From Planctomycetia bacterium (GTDB taxonomy: Bacteria; Planctomycetota; Planctomycetia; Pirellulales; UBA1268): a stretch of DNA of 27,657 bases. Location: contig RGVT01000004.1 in NCBI GenBank assembly GCA_010027105.1, positions 1-27,657 on the forward strand, in the 5' to 3' direction. Below, piece after piece: positions 1-8,982 of the stretch (the stretch's first letter is position 1; the number at the start of each line of letters is the position of its first letter). The position numbers and the translations under genes are program-made. The notes under the pieces were generated by a model. It was given only the letters and a program-made list of their open reading frames with translations, did no database searches and was not told where the DNA came from.

Positions 1-1
1 G

Positions 2-115
2 AACGAATGGACGCTCGATCTCAGCGATGCCGGTGCAAAAGCCCTCGCCGAGCTCTCCACGCGCGCCGCGTCGCTCGGCCTGGCGGCCGGCCGGCTCGAG
101 GTGTTCGCCGGCTGA
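2..115 (+). CDS. C-terminal end of an unidentified protein (5' end outside window)
   Basis: The frame from base 2 to the TGA at 113-115 gives 37 residues ending in LGLAAGRLEVFAG. It has the strong G/C third-position bias of real genes here and is rich in Ala/Leu, with alternating charged residues suggesting a terminal helix and strand. The start and nearly all of the protein lie upstream of the window, so no family can be named. It is followed by about 80 bp without a gene and then the EF-G-like fragment at 197. An overlapping frame from base 7 also stays open here, but it reads as an Arg-rich shadow. Confidence 0.5.
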   Translation, partial: NEWTLDLSDAGAKALAELSTRAASLGLAAGRLEVFAG

Positions 116-151
116 CCATCGGCCGCCTGATCCGTCGGGTGGACAACGCGG

Positions 152-189
152 CCGGGGGCGGGAATGATCTCGGGTCTTCCGGCCCCCGG
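152..189 (+). terminator. Possible weak terminator hairpin after the first gene
   Basis: CCGGGGGC at 152-159 pairs perfectly with GCCCCCGG at 182-189 across a 22-nt loop. It lies in the spacer after the first stop codon. No T-run follows, so this is at best a factor-assisted or partial terminator, and in DNA this GC-rich it may be chance. Confidence 0.2.
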
Positions 190-196
190 GATTCCC

Positions 197-280
197 ATGG
201 CACGCCCCCACGCATCGATCCGCACCATCGGCATCGTGGCCCACATCGACTCTCCGAAGGAGGCGCTGCAGCCAACGTGA
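197..280 (+). pseudogene. 27-codon fragment duplicating the 5' end of the downstream EF-G gene
   Basis: The ATG at 197 opens a frame whose residues 8-18 read IRTIGIVAHID, ending at the TGA at 278-280. It closely copies the start of the EF-G gene at 2202 (IRNIGIVAHID). By hand alignment, 197-250 matches 2202-2255 at 44 of 54 positions, and 226-250 is identical to 2231-2255. Similarity stops just before the P-loop Gly-Lys-Thr, so no GTPase can be made. The fragment and the true EF-G start therefore form direct repeats about 2.0 kb apart that bracket the gene at 277-2175. Its last codons carry the GAAGGAGG ribosome-binding site (256-263) and its stop overlaps the next gene's GTG. It may be a dead remnant or may still act as a coupled leader ORF. 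Confidence 0.6.
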
Positions 281-2175
281 ACGCCCCGCTCCGAATCACA
301 GGCTCCCGGGATACCCGTTCCCCGAGTGCTCGTCGACGCTCGTCGATCGGGGCTTGGGGCGGCCTGCTGATGGCCTTGGTGGTGACGGGCCTGCTGACCG
401 ATGGGGTCGCCGCCCGCGCCGCCGAAGGCCCCACGCCGCGGGCCAATCCGCCGAAGGATTGGGACGATGCGGTGGGGATCTGGGCCAGCCGAGGCCCGGG
501 CCACACGCGGCCGGTGGCCGATCTGCCGGAGATTCACGACGGCACCAGGGCCGCGAATCGCCTGCTTGGAGCCGCGCAGAGGAAGCAGTTGGCGGCCGAG
601 CCGGTGCTGCGAGTGCTGCAGACCCTGCGCGAGATGCAGTGGCGGAAGCCCGGGCCCACATTCGGCTGCTTCCGCTGGTATTGGGAAGAGACCGAACCGG
701 TCGATACGAACGCCGCCTTCTTCATCGGCGGTCCGCTGATCGTGATCGAGTTGGCCTATGGCGATCAACTGGACGGCGAAAGCCGGGGCGTCCTCGCGGA
801 CATCCTCAAGGATCTGAAGATCTGGTTCGACCGCCAGGCGGCCACGCTGAAGACGATCTACCCGAACAAGTACATGGCCGACCTCGTCTACGCCTGGCTC
901 CTGGCCGAGAAGGCGGGCGACGCGGCCGGCCGGGAAAAGCTGGCGACGATCATGCACCAGGCCGCCCGCGAATGGCGGGAAGGACACTGGGGATGGGGCG
1001 AGCACCTCAGCGACGGTTACTGCGCCGTGCTGATGGAACAGCTGTCGCGACTGCTGCTGCTCTCGAAGTCGCTTCCCGACGATCTTCGCAGGGACTATCA
1101 GGGCCTGCTCGACGACCTGCTCGCGATCGAGGATGCCTATGGCAACCGGCCTCGCGTGCCCACGATCCGGTCCTATGCGTTCGCCTCGGTGCCGTCGCAC
1201 CTCAACTTCCGCGAACGGGTGCGCGGCGTGGACGGCGGCGATCCGCGGCACGTCGTGCCGCCGGAGCCCGGCTCGGGCGCTCCGGCGGCCACGACCAGGC
1301 TGTCGAACCCGACACTCTACGACCTCGGTTGGCACGAGAAGATGCCACCGAGGGCCGCGCCACGGCAGGACATCAGGATCGCGACGGGCGGCGGTGCCGA
1401 GGCGATATGCCGCGCGGAACCCGACATGTCGCTCGGCACGCTCACCCGCTACCCGATCCTGCCGAATCTGGATCGGGAGACGTCGGGGCTTTCATGGCAG
1501 ACGATGCCGGTGGCCTTCGTTCGCAGGTCGGCCGACTGGGGCTTTCTTCGCTTTTATGCCAAGGAAGGGGAGCGTGAACGCGGCTTTCCGGCGCTCGAGA
1601 AGCACTCGGCCTTCTTGAGCAACGCCCTGAGCCTCGAGGAAAAGCCCGTGCCGGTCGGCCGCACCTGGTCGATCCAGCATGGCGGCGACGCGGTCGTGCT
1701 GCGCGTCATGCCGGTGGTGCCCGCTTCGTGGGACGCCTACGAAGACCATCTTCAGATCGTCCGTCCGACCGGCCGGATCACGGAACTGCCGATGGACGGT
1801 CCGATGGCCGGCCTGGATCTCGCCTACCCGGAGCGGACGTTTTCCATCCGGCTCGTGCCCCTGGCCTCCGGCGGCAGAATGCAGCGCACCGACCTCTCGT
1901 TTTCCAAGGACGATCCGGCGATCCGTTGGGGCCTGCGATTGGAGGGCGAGCCCTTGCACCGACTGAAGCGGGTCGTGACCCTATGGGGCCTGAGCATGAA
2001 CGGCCCGATCGACGCGGCCCCGAAACTCGAACCGCTCGCCGGCGCGGGCGAGGGCCGAATGCGGGCCGAATGGACGTGGAAGACCCGCACCTGGACGCTG
2101 CGGATCGATCCCGACGCAGGGGACGCGATCGTGGAGGAGGCTGCCACGGCTACGGCGACCGCATCGGAACGGTGA
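277..2175 (+). CDS. Secreted helical (toroid-like) protein of unknown function
   Basis: The product is 632 residues. The GTG at 277 was chosen because GAAGGAGG lies at 256-263 and because the upstream extension of the frame (from 7) crosses other coding sequence. Residues 1-50 look like a signal peptide: an Arg-rich n-region, the hydrophobic core LLMALVVTGLL, and an Ala-rich cleavage zone near ARAAEG. The mature N-terminal half is helix-rich and aromatic (FRWYWEETEPVDTNAAFF, then repeated Leu-rich helices with WFDRQ, YPNKYMADL and GHWGWGEH), resembling the (alpha/alpha) toroids of secreted polysaccharide lyases. The C-terminal third looks beta-rich. No catalytic signature is assigned and the family is not recognised. 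Third-position GC is visibly lower than in neighbours (many GAT, TAT, GAA and GGT codons), and the gene sits between direct repeats of the EF-G start, which suggests acquisition or local rearrangement. Confidence 0.7.
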   Translation: MNAPLRITGSRDTRSPSARRRSSIGAWGGLLMALVVTGLLTDGVAARAAEGPTPRANPPKDWDDAVGIWASRGPGHTRPVADLPEIHDGTRAANRLLGAAQRKQLAAEPVLRVLQTLREMQWRKPGPTFGCFRWYWEETEPVDTNAAFFIGGPLIVIELAYGDQLDGESRGVLADILKDLKIWFDRQAATLKTIYPNKYMADLVYAWLLAEKAGDAAGREKLATIMHQAAREWREGHWGWGEHLSDGYCAVLMEQLSRLLLLSKSLPDDLRRDYQGLLDDLLAIEDAYGNRPRVPTIRSYAFASVPSHLNFRERVRGVDGGDPRHVVPPEPGSGAPAATTRLSNPTLYDLGWHEKMPPRAAPRQDIRIATGGGAEAICRAEPDMSLGTLTRYPILPNLDRETSGLSWQTMPVAFVRRSADWGFLRFYAKEGERERGFPALEKHSAFLSNALSLEEKPVPVGRTWSIQHGGDAVVLRVMPVVPASWDAYEDHLQIVRPTGRITELPMDGPMAGLDLAYPERTFSIRLVPLASGGRMQRTDLSFSKDDPAIRWGLRLEGEPLHRLKRVVTLWGLSMNGPIDAAPKLEPLAGAGEGRMRAEWTWKTRTWTLRIDPDAGDAIVEEAATATATASER

Positions 2176-2201
2176 GACGCGATCTGGCACCAGAGACACG
2201 C

Positions 2202-4301
<2,100 letters not shown>

Positions 4302-4366
4302 ACTCTCGTGCCGACCGCAGACCCGCACCGGCGTCCACCCACCGCACCGTTCACGAGGAGCCTTGC

Positions 4367-5113
4367 ATGAGCATCCGCGCACTGATTCCGGCCTTCGTCG
4401 TGGGGATCGCCGCCACGGCGGCCGTCGCCGAACCGCCCGCCGCCCCGCCGGCCCCCGCGGAGATGGAAGCGCTCTTCAACGGCAGTGATCTCTCCGGCTG
4501 GGACGGCGACCCGCGGCTGTGGAGCGTGCGCGACGGCGTGATCCACGGCGAGACGACGCAGGAGAACGCCGCCGCCGGCAACACGTTCCTCATCTGGCAG
4601 GGGGGCGACGTGGGCGACTTCGAGCTGCGGCTCTCGTTCCGGTGCACCGCCACCAACAACTCGGGCATCCAATACCGGTCGCGGCGGATCACCGACGGGA
4701 CGGCCCGGAACAAGTGGGTCGTGCGCGGCTACCAGCACGAGATCCGCAACGAGCACACGCTCCCGAACGTGCCCGGCTTCATCTACGACGAGGGGGGCGG
4801 CGCGGGGGGGCGGCAGCGGATCTGCCAGGCCGGCGAGCAGGCCCTCTGGGCGGCCGGCGCAGGCAAGAAGGTCGCCGGCACGCTCATCGACCAGGAGGAG
4901 TTCACGAAACTCATGAAGATCGACGACTGGAACGACGTCGTCATCCGGGCCGAGGGGAACCGCATCCGCCACTGGCTCAACGGCCGGCTGATCCTCGACT
5001 TCACCGACGCCGACCCGGCCCTGGCCCTCACCTCGGGGGTGATCGCCCTGCAGCTGCACGCCGGCGCCCCGATGTGGGCGGAGTTCCGCGACATCCGCCT
5101 GACGCGGCTGTGA
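4367..5113 (+). CDS. Secreted DUF1080 / 3-keto-disaccharide hydrolase-family protein
   Basis: The product is 248 residues, starting at the ATG at 4367 behind ACGAGGAG (4353-4360). Residues 1-22 form a signal peptide (AFVVGIAATAAVAEPP), followed by a Pro/Ala linker. The DUF1080 domain (PF06439) spans about 33-248: the opening EALFNGSDLSGW (34-45), a WSVRDGVIHGE strand, the NNSGIQYRS core, YQHEIRN, the WNDVVIRAEGNRIRHWLNG strand pair, and the closing QLHAGAPMWAEFRDIRL. The fold is a concanavalin-like beta-sandwich. Related proteins hydrolyse 3-keto-glycosides or act as glycan-binding domains, and planctomycetes have many of them. The substrate cannot be read from sequence. It stands between the EF-G gene and the S10 promoter and ends in its own terminator, so it is unlikely to be part of the ribosomal operon. 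Confidence 0.9.
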   Translation: MSIRALIPAFVVGIAATAAVAEPPAAPPAPAEMEALFNGSDLSGWDGDPRLWSVRDGVIHGETTQENAAAGNTFLIWQGGDVGDFELRLSFRCTATNNSGIQYRSRRITDGTARNKWVVRGYQHEIRNEHTLPNVPGFIYDEGGGAGGRQRICQAGEQALWAAGAGKKVAGTLIDQEEFTKLMKIDDWNDVVIRAEGNRIRHWLNGRLILDFTDADPALALTSGVIALQLHAGAPMWAEFRDIRLTRL

Positions 5114-5122
5114 CGCCGCGGG

Positions 5123-5143
5123 CACGCCGAACGGCGTGGTTTT
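5123..5143 (+). terminator. Intrinsic terminator after the DUF1080 gene
   Basis: CACGCC (5123-5128), loop GAAC and GGCGTG (5133-5138) form a perfect 6-bp stem-tetraloop followed directly by GTTTT. It lies 9 nt after the DUF1080 stop and 11 nt before the -35 of the S10 operon promoter, insulating the two units. Confidence 0.75.
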
Positions 5144-5153
5144 CACGGGGTTG

Positions 5154-5182
5154 TTGACACCCCGCCCCGGGACATTTACGTT
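5154..5182 (+). promoter_or_regulatory. Housekeeping-sigma promoter of the S10-spc operon
   Basis: A perfect -35 TTGACA (5154-5159), a 17-bp spacer and the -10 TACGTT (5177-5182, keeping T1, A2 and T6) lie between the upstream terminator and rpsJ. The predicted start near 5189 gives a leader of only about 23 nt, with GGAG (5201-5204) as ribosome-binding site. There is no room for a long S10-type attenuator leader as in enterobacteria. Confidence 0.75.
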
Positions 5183-5211
5183 CTGGGGCTCGCCAATTCT
5201 GGAGTTTTTCC

Positions 5212-5538
5212 GTGGCCGGTCCGACGCAGGAGATCATCCGCATCCGCATGGAGGCCTACGACCACGCCGTGCTCGACCAGAGCGCGGCGGAGATCGTCGA
5301 CACGGCCAAGCGGACCAACTCGGAGGTCCACGGCCCCATCCCGCTCCCCACCCGGGTCGAGCGGTACACGGTGCTCTCGAGCCCCCACATCGACAAGAAG
5401 GCCCGCCAGCAGTACGAGATCCGCACGCACAAGAGGGTGATCGACATCGTCCAGGCCACCGCCAAGACGATCGAGGCCCTCAACAAGCTGAGCCTGCCGG
5501 CCGGCGTCGACATCAAGATCAAGGCCTCGTCGCGGTGA
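5212..5538 (+). CDS. rpsJ: 30S ribosomal protein S10
   Basis: The product is 108 residues, about the usual length. GTG is the start, 7 nt after GGAG (5201-5204). The family is clear from IRIRMEAYDHAVLDQSA near the N-terminus, the loop segment VHGPIPLPTRVERYTVLSSPHIDKK in the middle, and THKRVIDI followed by LPAGVDIKI at the C-terminus. S10 sits in the 30S head and also couples NusG/NusB to antitermination. It is the first gene of the S10 operon, directly under the promoter at 5154-5182. It is separated from rplC by an unusually long, structured 204-bp spacer. Confidence 0.97.
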   Translation: MAGPTQEIIRIRMEAYDHAVLDQSAAEIVDTAKRTNSEVHGPIPLPTRVERYTVLSSPHIDKKARQQYEIRTHKRVIDIVQATAKTIEALNKLSLPAGVDIKIKASSR

Positions 5539-5608
5539 CGGATCCGCGAAGCCCCAGCCACCCAGGAACCAGAACCAGGAGCGCACGACACGGCATGCTT
5601 GGAAGGCG

Positions 5609-5672
5609 TTGCGGGTAAGGCCCGGGCGTCCGCCGCCGCAAGGCGGGGCGACGCCCCCGGGTGCTCCCGCAG
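5609..5672 (+). other. Long nested hairpin in the rpsJ-rplC spacer
   Basis: Three nested inverted repeats share one axis: TTGCGGG (5609-5615) with CCCGCAG (5666-5672), CCCGGGCGTC (5621-5630) with GACGCCC..CGGG (5650-5661), and a GC-rich inner stem around the loop near 5640. It lies in a 204-bp gap between two ribosomal genes that are usually close together. No T-run follows. It could be an attenuator, an mRNA-processing or protein-binding leader, or an inserted REP-like element. Confidence 0.45.
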
Positions 5673-5703
5673 CCGACGGCTTCGAGCGTGAACGCGAGAC
5701 GAC

Positions 5704-5723
5704 GGCCGGCGGGCCCGCCGGCC
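5704..5723 (+). repeat. 20-bp perfect palindrome upstream of rplC
   Basis: The sequence at 5704-5723 is its own reverse complement, with axis between GGG and CCC at 5713/5714. It lies 19 nt before the rplC ATG and would form a hairpin near the ribosome-loading site, where no Shine-Dalgarno is visible. A role in translational control is inference only. Confidence 0.5.
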
Positions 5724-5742
5724 CGCCTGCGTTGCCGGCGAC

Positions 5743-6537
5743 ATGAACACCATGGCTGCAGCATCCCCCACCACCGCGCCGGCCGCCGAGAAGGCCGGCC
5801 GCAAGAGCCTCCTGGGCCGGAAGGTCGGGATGACGCAGGTGTTCGACGCCGACGGCACCGCGGTGCCCGTCACCGTGATCGAAGCCGGCCCGTGTCCGAT
5901 CCTCACGGTGCGCACGCCCGGCCGCGACGGCTACTCGGCCGTGCAGGTGGGCTTTCTCGACAAGCCGCGGCGGCTGGCGAGCCGGTCGGTCCGCGGGCAG
6001 GTGGCCAGGCTCGACAGCAGGCGGAGCAAGCGGCTGGCCGAGGGTGGCGCGGAGCCCGTGCCGAAGGCCGACTGCGAGCCCAAGCGGTTCGTGCGCGAGT
6101 TTCGCGGCGCCTACGAGGGCGCGGCCGTCGGGCAGGTGCTCACCGTCGAGCTCTTCGAGGGCGTGCCGGCCGTCGACGTCACCGGCACCACCAAGGGGCG
6201 CGGCACGGCCGGCGTGATGAAGCGGCACGGCTTCAAGGGGCAGCGGGCCAGCCACGGCGTCAAGAAGGTGCACCGCCACCAGGGTGGCACGAGCATGAAC
6301 ACGTCGCCGGCCCGCGTCTTCAAGGGGAAGCGGATGGCCGGCCGCTACGGCAACGAGCGGTCGACCATGCGGAACCTGAGGCTCGTGCGGATCGACAAGG
6401 ACCACAACCTCCTGCTCGTCCGCGGGGCGGTCCCCGGCCCCGACGGCTCGTTCGTGGTGGTGCGGCAGACCAACAAGATCAAGAAGGTCGGCGGCCCCGC
6501 GGCCCCGGCCGGCAAGAAGAAGGCGGGTGCCAAGTGA
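5743..6537 (+). CDS. rplC: 50S ribosomal protein L3
   Basis: The product is 264 residues, longer than the roughly 210 of E. coli because of an N-terminal Ala/Pro-rich leader (about 1-20) and a basic C-terminal tail (KKVGGPAAPAGKKKAGAK). The core begins at LLGRKVGMTQVFDADG (23-38). The L3 signature region follows: TTKGRGTAGVMKRHGFKGQRASHG, then the HRHQGGTS and GKRMAGRYGN segments that reach the peptidyl-transferase centre. Starts at 5743 and 5752 are both in frame and neither has a convincing Shine-Dalgarno; 5743 is given. The stop overlaps the rplD GTG by 4 nt, so the two are translationally coupled. Confidence 0.96.
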   Translation: MNTMAAASPTTAPAAEKAGRKSLLGRKVGMTQVFDADGTAVPVTVIEAGPCPILTVRTPGRDGYSAVQVGFLDKPRRLASRSVRGQVARLDSRRSKRLAEGGAEPVPKADCEPKRFVREFRGAYEGAAVGQVLTVELFEGVPAVDVTGTTKGRGTAGVMKRHGFKGQRASHGVKKVHRHQGGTSMNTSPARVFKGKRMAGRYGNERSTMRNLRLVRIDKDHNLLLVRGAVPGPDGSFVVVRQTNKIKKVGGPAAPAGKKKAGAK

Positions 6538-7256
6538 ATCTCGCCGTCTACGACATCTCCGGAAACAAAGTCGGCTCCTACGACATCGATCCGGCCGACC
6601 TGGCTCCGGCCGTCAACAAGCAGCTGCTGCACGACGCGGTCGTCATGTACCAGGCCAACGAGCGGCAGGGCACCATGCGGACGAAGACCCGCGGCGAGGT
6701 CGCCGGCTCGACCAGGAAGCTCTACCGGCAGAAGGGCACGGGCAACGCCCGGGCCGGCGCCCGGCGCAGCGGCACGCGGCGCGGAGGCGGCCACATCTTC
6801 GCCAAGCGGCCCCGCGACTTCGGCTGGCGGATGCCCCGCAAGGCCCTGCAGGCGGCCACGCGGATGGCGCTCGCCTCGCGCATCGCCGACGACGAGGTGA
6901 AGCTCGTCGACGGGCTGCCGCTGGAGGCCCCGAAGACCGCGGCCGCGGCCCGGCTGCTCGGCGCCCTCGGCCTCGGCGAGCGCACGGTGCTCGTGTCGCC
7001 GGAAAAGCACGACGACAACCTCTGGAAGAGCTTCCGCAACATCGAGGGAGTGTCGGTCGCGCCGGTGGGCGACTTGAACGCCTGGTCGATCCTGAGGCCG
7101 CGGGCGATCGTGATGACCACGGCGGCGATCGACGCCTTCCGCGCCACGGCGAAGTCGCGGGCCCGGCCCGCGGCCGGGGCGAAGAAGGCCGTGAAGCGGT
7201 CGGCTGCCCGGCGCCGGGCGGCGCCCGCCGCACGTCGCACGAAGGGGGGTGCGTGA
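6534..7256 (+). CDS. rplD: 50S ribosomal protein L4
   Basis: The product is 240 residues. It starts at GTG 6534, overlapping the rplC stop (GTGA), with AAGGCGGG just upstream. Family marks are LLHDAVVMYQANERQGT, the tunnel-lining loop with RKLYRQKGTGNARAG and SGTRRGGGHIFAKRPRDF, and a C-terminal Rossmann-like half (ERTVLVSPEKHDDNLWKSF; VGDLNAWSILRPRAIVMT). The tail from about 205 is Arg/Lys/Ala-rich and longer than in E. coli L4 (201 residues). L4 lines the exit tunnel and in enterobacteria represses its own operon; nothing here shows the same control. The stop overlaps the rplW ATG (TGATG). Confidence 0.96.
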   Translation: MNLAVYDISGNKVGSYDIDPADLAPAVNKQLLHDAVVMYQANERQGTMRTKTRGEVAGSTRKLYRQKGTGNARAGARRSGTRRGGGHIFAKRPRDFGWRMPRKALQAATRMALASRIADDEVKLVDGLPLEAPKTAAAARLLGALGLGERTVLVSPEKHDDNLWKSFRNIEGVSVAPVGDLNAWSILRPRAIVMTTAAIDAFRATAKSRARPAAGAKKAVKRSAARRRAAPAARRTKGGA

Positions 7257-7576
7257 TGGCCGGCCCGGTTCCTCCCGCACCGCGGCTCAATCCGCGGCTC
7301 GCCCCGCACCAGGTGATCGTGCGGCCCCTGCTCACGGAGAAGGGGATGCACCGCGCCACGCGGCACAACGCCTATTCGTTCGAGGTGGTCACGTCGGCGA
7401 CCAAGGCCGACGTGCGGCACGCGGTCGAGGAGCTCTTCAACGTCAAGGTGGAGCGGGTCGCCGTGCAGAACCGGCTGGGCAAGACCCGCCGGAGCCGCAT
7501 GCGGCGGACCACGGCCCGACCGTGGAAGAAGGCGATCGTGACGCTCAAGCCCGATTTCAAGATCAACCTGTTCTGA
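7256..7576 (+). CDS. rplW: 50S ribosomal protein L23
   Basis: The product is 106 residues, the normal size. The ATG at 7256 shares its A with the rplD stop; AGGGGGG at 7243-7249 serves as ribosome-binding site. Diagnostic segments are HQVIVRPLLTEKGMHRA, NAYSFEVVTSATKADVRHAVEELFNVKVERV and the final WKKAIVTLKPDFKINLF. L23 lies at the tunnel exit and docks trigger factor and SRP. A GTG at 7253 is also in frame but would add only one residue. Confidence 0.96.
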   Translation: MAGPVPPAPRLNPRLAPHQVIVRPLLTEKGMHRATRHNAYSFEVVTSATKADVRHAVEELFNVKVERVAVQNRLGKTRRSRMRRTTARPWKKAIVTLKPDFKINLF

Positions 7577-7619
7577 GTCCAGCACCCCGCGGGCGGCCGC
7601 CCCGCTCCGGATCACACCG

Positions 7620-8477
7620 ATGGGAATTCGCAGCTACAAGCCGACCAGCCCGGGCCGCCGCGGAGCGAGCGTCTCGGACTTCGCCGAACTGACGCCCGGC
7701 GCCGAGGTGCCGAAGGGGCTGCGGTTCCGCAAGCGGAAGACCGGCGGCCGCAACAACCAGGGCAAGATCACGGCGCGGCACCGGGGCGGCGGTCACGTGC
7801 AGCACTACCGGCTCATCGACTTCCGCCGCAACAAGGACGGCGTGCCGGGGAAGGTGCACTCGATCCAGTACGATCCCAACCGCACCTGCCGCGTGGCGCT
7901 CGTGCACTACGCCGACGGCGAGAAGCGGTTCATCCTGGCCCCCGAGGGCCTCGCGGTGGGGGCCACGCTCCTGAGTGGGCCCGACGCGCCGCCCGAGGTG
8001 GGCAACTGCCTGCCGATGACGGCGATCCCCCTCGGCATGCAGATCCACAACGTCGAGCTGCAGGAGGGGAGGGGCGGCCGCCTCTGCCGGTCGGCCGGCT
8101 CGGCGGCCGTGCTCGTGGCCCGCGAGGCCCAGTGGGCCCAGCTCACGCTCCCCAGCGGCGAGATCCGCCGCGTGCCGGCGGCCTGCCGGGCCACGATCGG
8201 CGCCATCGGCAACGCCGAGCACATGAACGTGGTGCTCGGCAAGGCGGGCCGCAAGCGCTGGATGGGCATCCGCCCGCACGTGCGCGGCACCGCGATGAAC
8301 CCGATCGACCATCCGCACGGCGGCGGCGAGGGCCGCACCAAGGGGGGCCGCCACCCGGTCAGCCCCACGGGCAAGAGCGCGAAGGGGGGCGGCACCCGCA
8401 AGCCCCGCAAGCCCTCGAGCGCCGCGATCCTCCGCCGCCGCAAGAGCCGCCGCTACGGCCAGCTGAAACTCAGGTAA
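7620..8477 (+). CDS. rplB: 50S ribosomal protein L2
   Basis: The product is 285 residues, close to the usual 275. It starts MGIRSYKPTSPGRRG and contains KTGGRNNQGKITARHRGGGH, the OB-fold region PGKVHSIQYDPNR, and the strongly conserved GTAMNPIDHPHGGGEGR near the C-terminus, whose His lies close to the peptidyl-transferase centre. The tail RRRKSRRYGQLKLR is typical. L2 is required for subunit joining. The next gene, rpsS, normally follows within a few bases; here a 183-bp spacer filled by tandem repeats intervenes. Confidence 0.98.
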   Translation: MGIRSYKPTSPGRRGASVSDFAELTPGAEVPKGLRFRKRKTGGRNNQGKITARHRGGGHVQHYRLIDFRRNKDGVPGKVHSIQYDPNRTCRVALVHYADGEKRFILAPEGLAVGATLLSGPDAPPEVGNCLPMTAIPLGMQIHNVELQEGRGGRLCRSAGSAAVLVAREAQWAQLTLPSGEIRRVPAACRATIGAIGNAEHMNVVLGKAGRKRWMGIRPHVRGTAMNPIDHPHGGGEGRTKGGRHPVSPTGKSAKGGGTRKPRKPSSAAILRRRKSRRYGQLKLR

Positions 8478-8478
8478 T

Positions 8479-8652
8479 CCTGTCATCCGAAACACACAGC
8501 CACCGTAGGACAGGCTTCAGCCTGTCATCCGAAACACACAGCCACCGTAGGACAGGCTTCAGCCTGTCATCCGAAACACGCAGCCACCGTAGGACAGGCT
8601 TCAGCCTGTCATCCGAAACACACAGCCACCGTAGGACAGGCTTCAGCCTGTC
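8479..8652 (+). repeat. Four-copy 42-bp tandem repeat between rplB and rpsS
   Basis: Complete units lie at 8479-8520, 8521-8562, 8563-8604 and 8605-8646, and a fifth begins at 8647-8652. They are identical except for one A-to-G change at 8580. Each unit junction forms the palindrome GACAGGC-TTCA-GCCTGTC (7-bp stem, tetraloop), so the array gives a row of hairpins. The last hairpin (8635-8652) ends 8 nt before the S19 start codon. The array is more A-rich than its surroundings. From memory, GTAGGACAGGCTTCAGCCTG-type sequences are dispersed in planctomycete genomes, but I cannot search. There are no distinct spacers, so it is not a CRISPR array. Confidence 0.95.
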
Positions 8653-8660
8653 GAAGAACC

Positions 8661-8957
8661 ATGGGACGCAGCTCAAAAAAAGGCCCGTTCGTCGATCCCC
8701 GCCTGTTCGAGAAGGTGGAAGCACAGCTCTCCAGCGGCAGGCGCGACCCGATCAAGACCTGGGCGCGGCGGTGCACGGTGGTGCCGGAGTTCATCGGCCT
8801 CACCTTCATGGTGCACAACGGCAAGCAGCACCTGAAGGTGTTCATCACCGAGGACATGGTGGGCCACAAGCTCGGCGAGTTCGCCCCCACGCGGACGTTC
8901 CGCGGCCACGGCGGCAAGGTGAAGGAGGCGGCCACGCCCGCGCCGGCCGCGAAGTAG
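8661..8957 (+). CDS. rpsS: 30S ribosomal protein S19
   Basis: The product is 98 residues (usual about 92). It starts MGRSSKKGPFVDPRLFEKV. The core has IKTWARRCTVVPEFIGLTF, NGKQHLKVFITEDMVGHKLGEF and TRTFRGHGG, followed by a short Ala/Pro tail. S19 is in the 30S head, paired with S13. The only ribosome-binding candidate is a weak GAAG (8653-8656) between the last repeat hairpin and the ATG, so translation probably depends on how the repeat array folds. Confidence 0.97.
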   Translation: MGRSSKKGPFVDPRLFEKVEAQLSSGRRDPIKTWARRCTVVPEFIGLTFMVHNGKQHLKVFITEDMVGHKLGEFAPTRTFRGHGGKVKEAATPAPAAK

Positions 8958-8982
8958 CCCCGCGCGAGGATCGAGACGACCC

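Noticed and set aside
7..276. N-terminal extension of the 277-2175 frame back to base 7
   Set aside because: It crosses the better-supported reading of 2-115 and the EF-G-like fragment, is Arg/Pro-rich without conservation, and a strong ribosome-binding site precedes GTG 277, where a signal peptide begins soon after.
8479..8652. CRISPR array
   Set aside because: The whole 42-bp unit is repeated head to tail without variable spacers, and no cas gene is nearby.
8470..8724. Minus-strand ORF with a repeated 14-residue peptide (DRLKPVLRWLCVSD)
   Set aside because: It exists only because the 42-bp repeat is a multiple of three and lacks stops. The peptide repeat merely restates the DNA repeat, and there is no ribosome-binding site or non-repeat domain.
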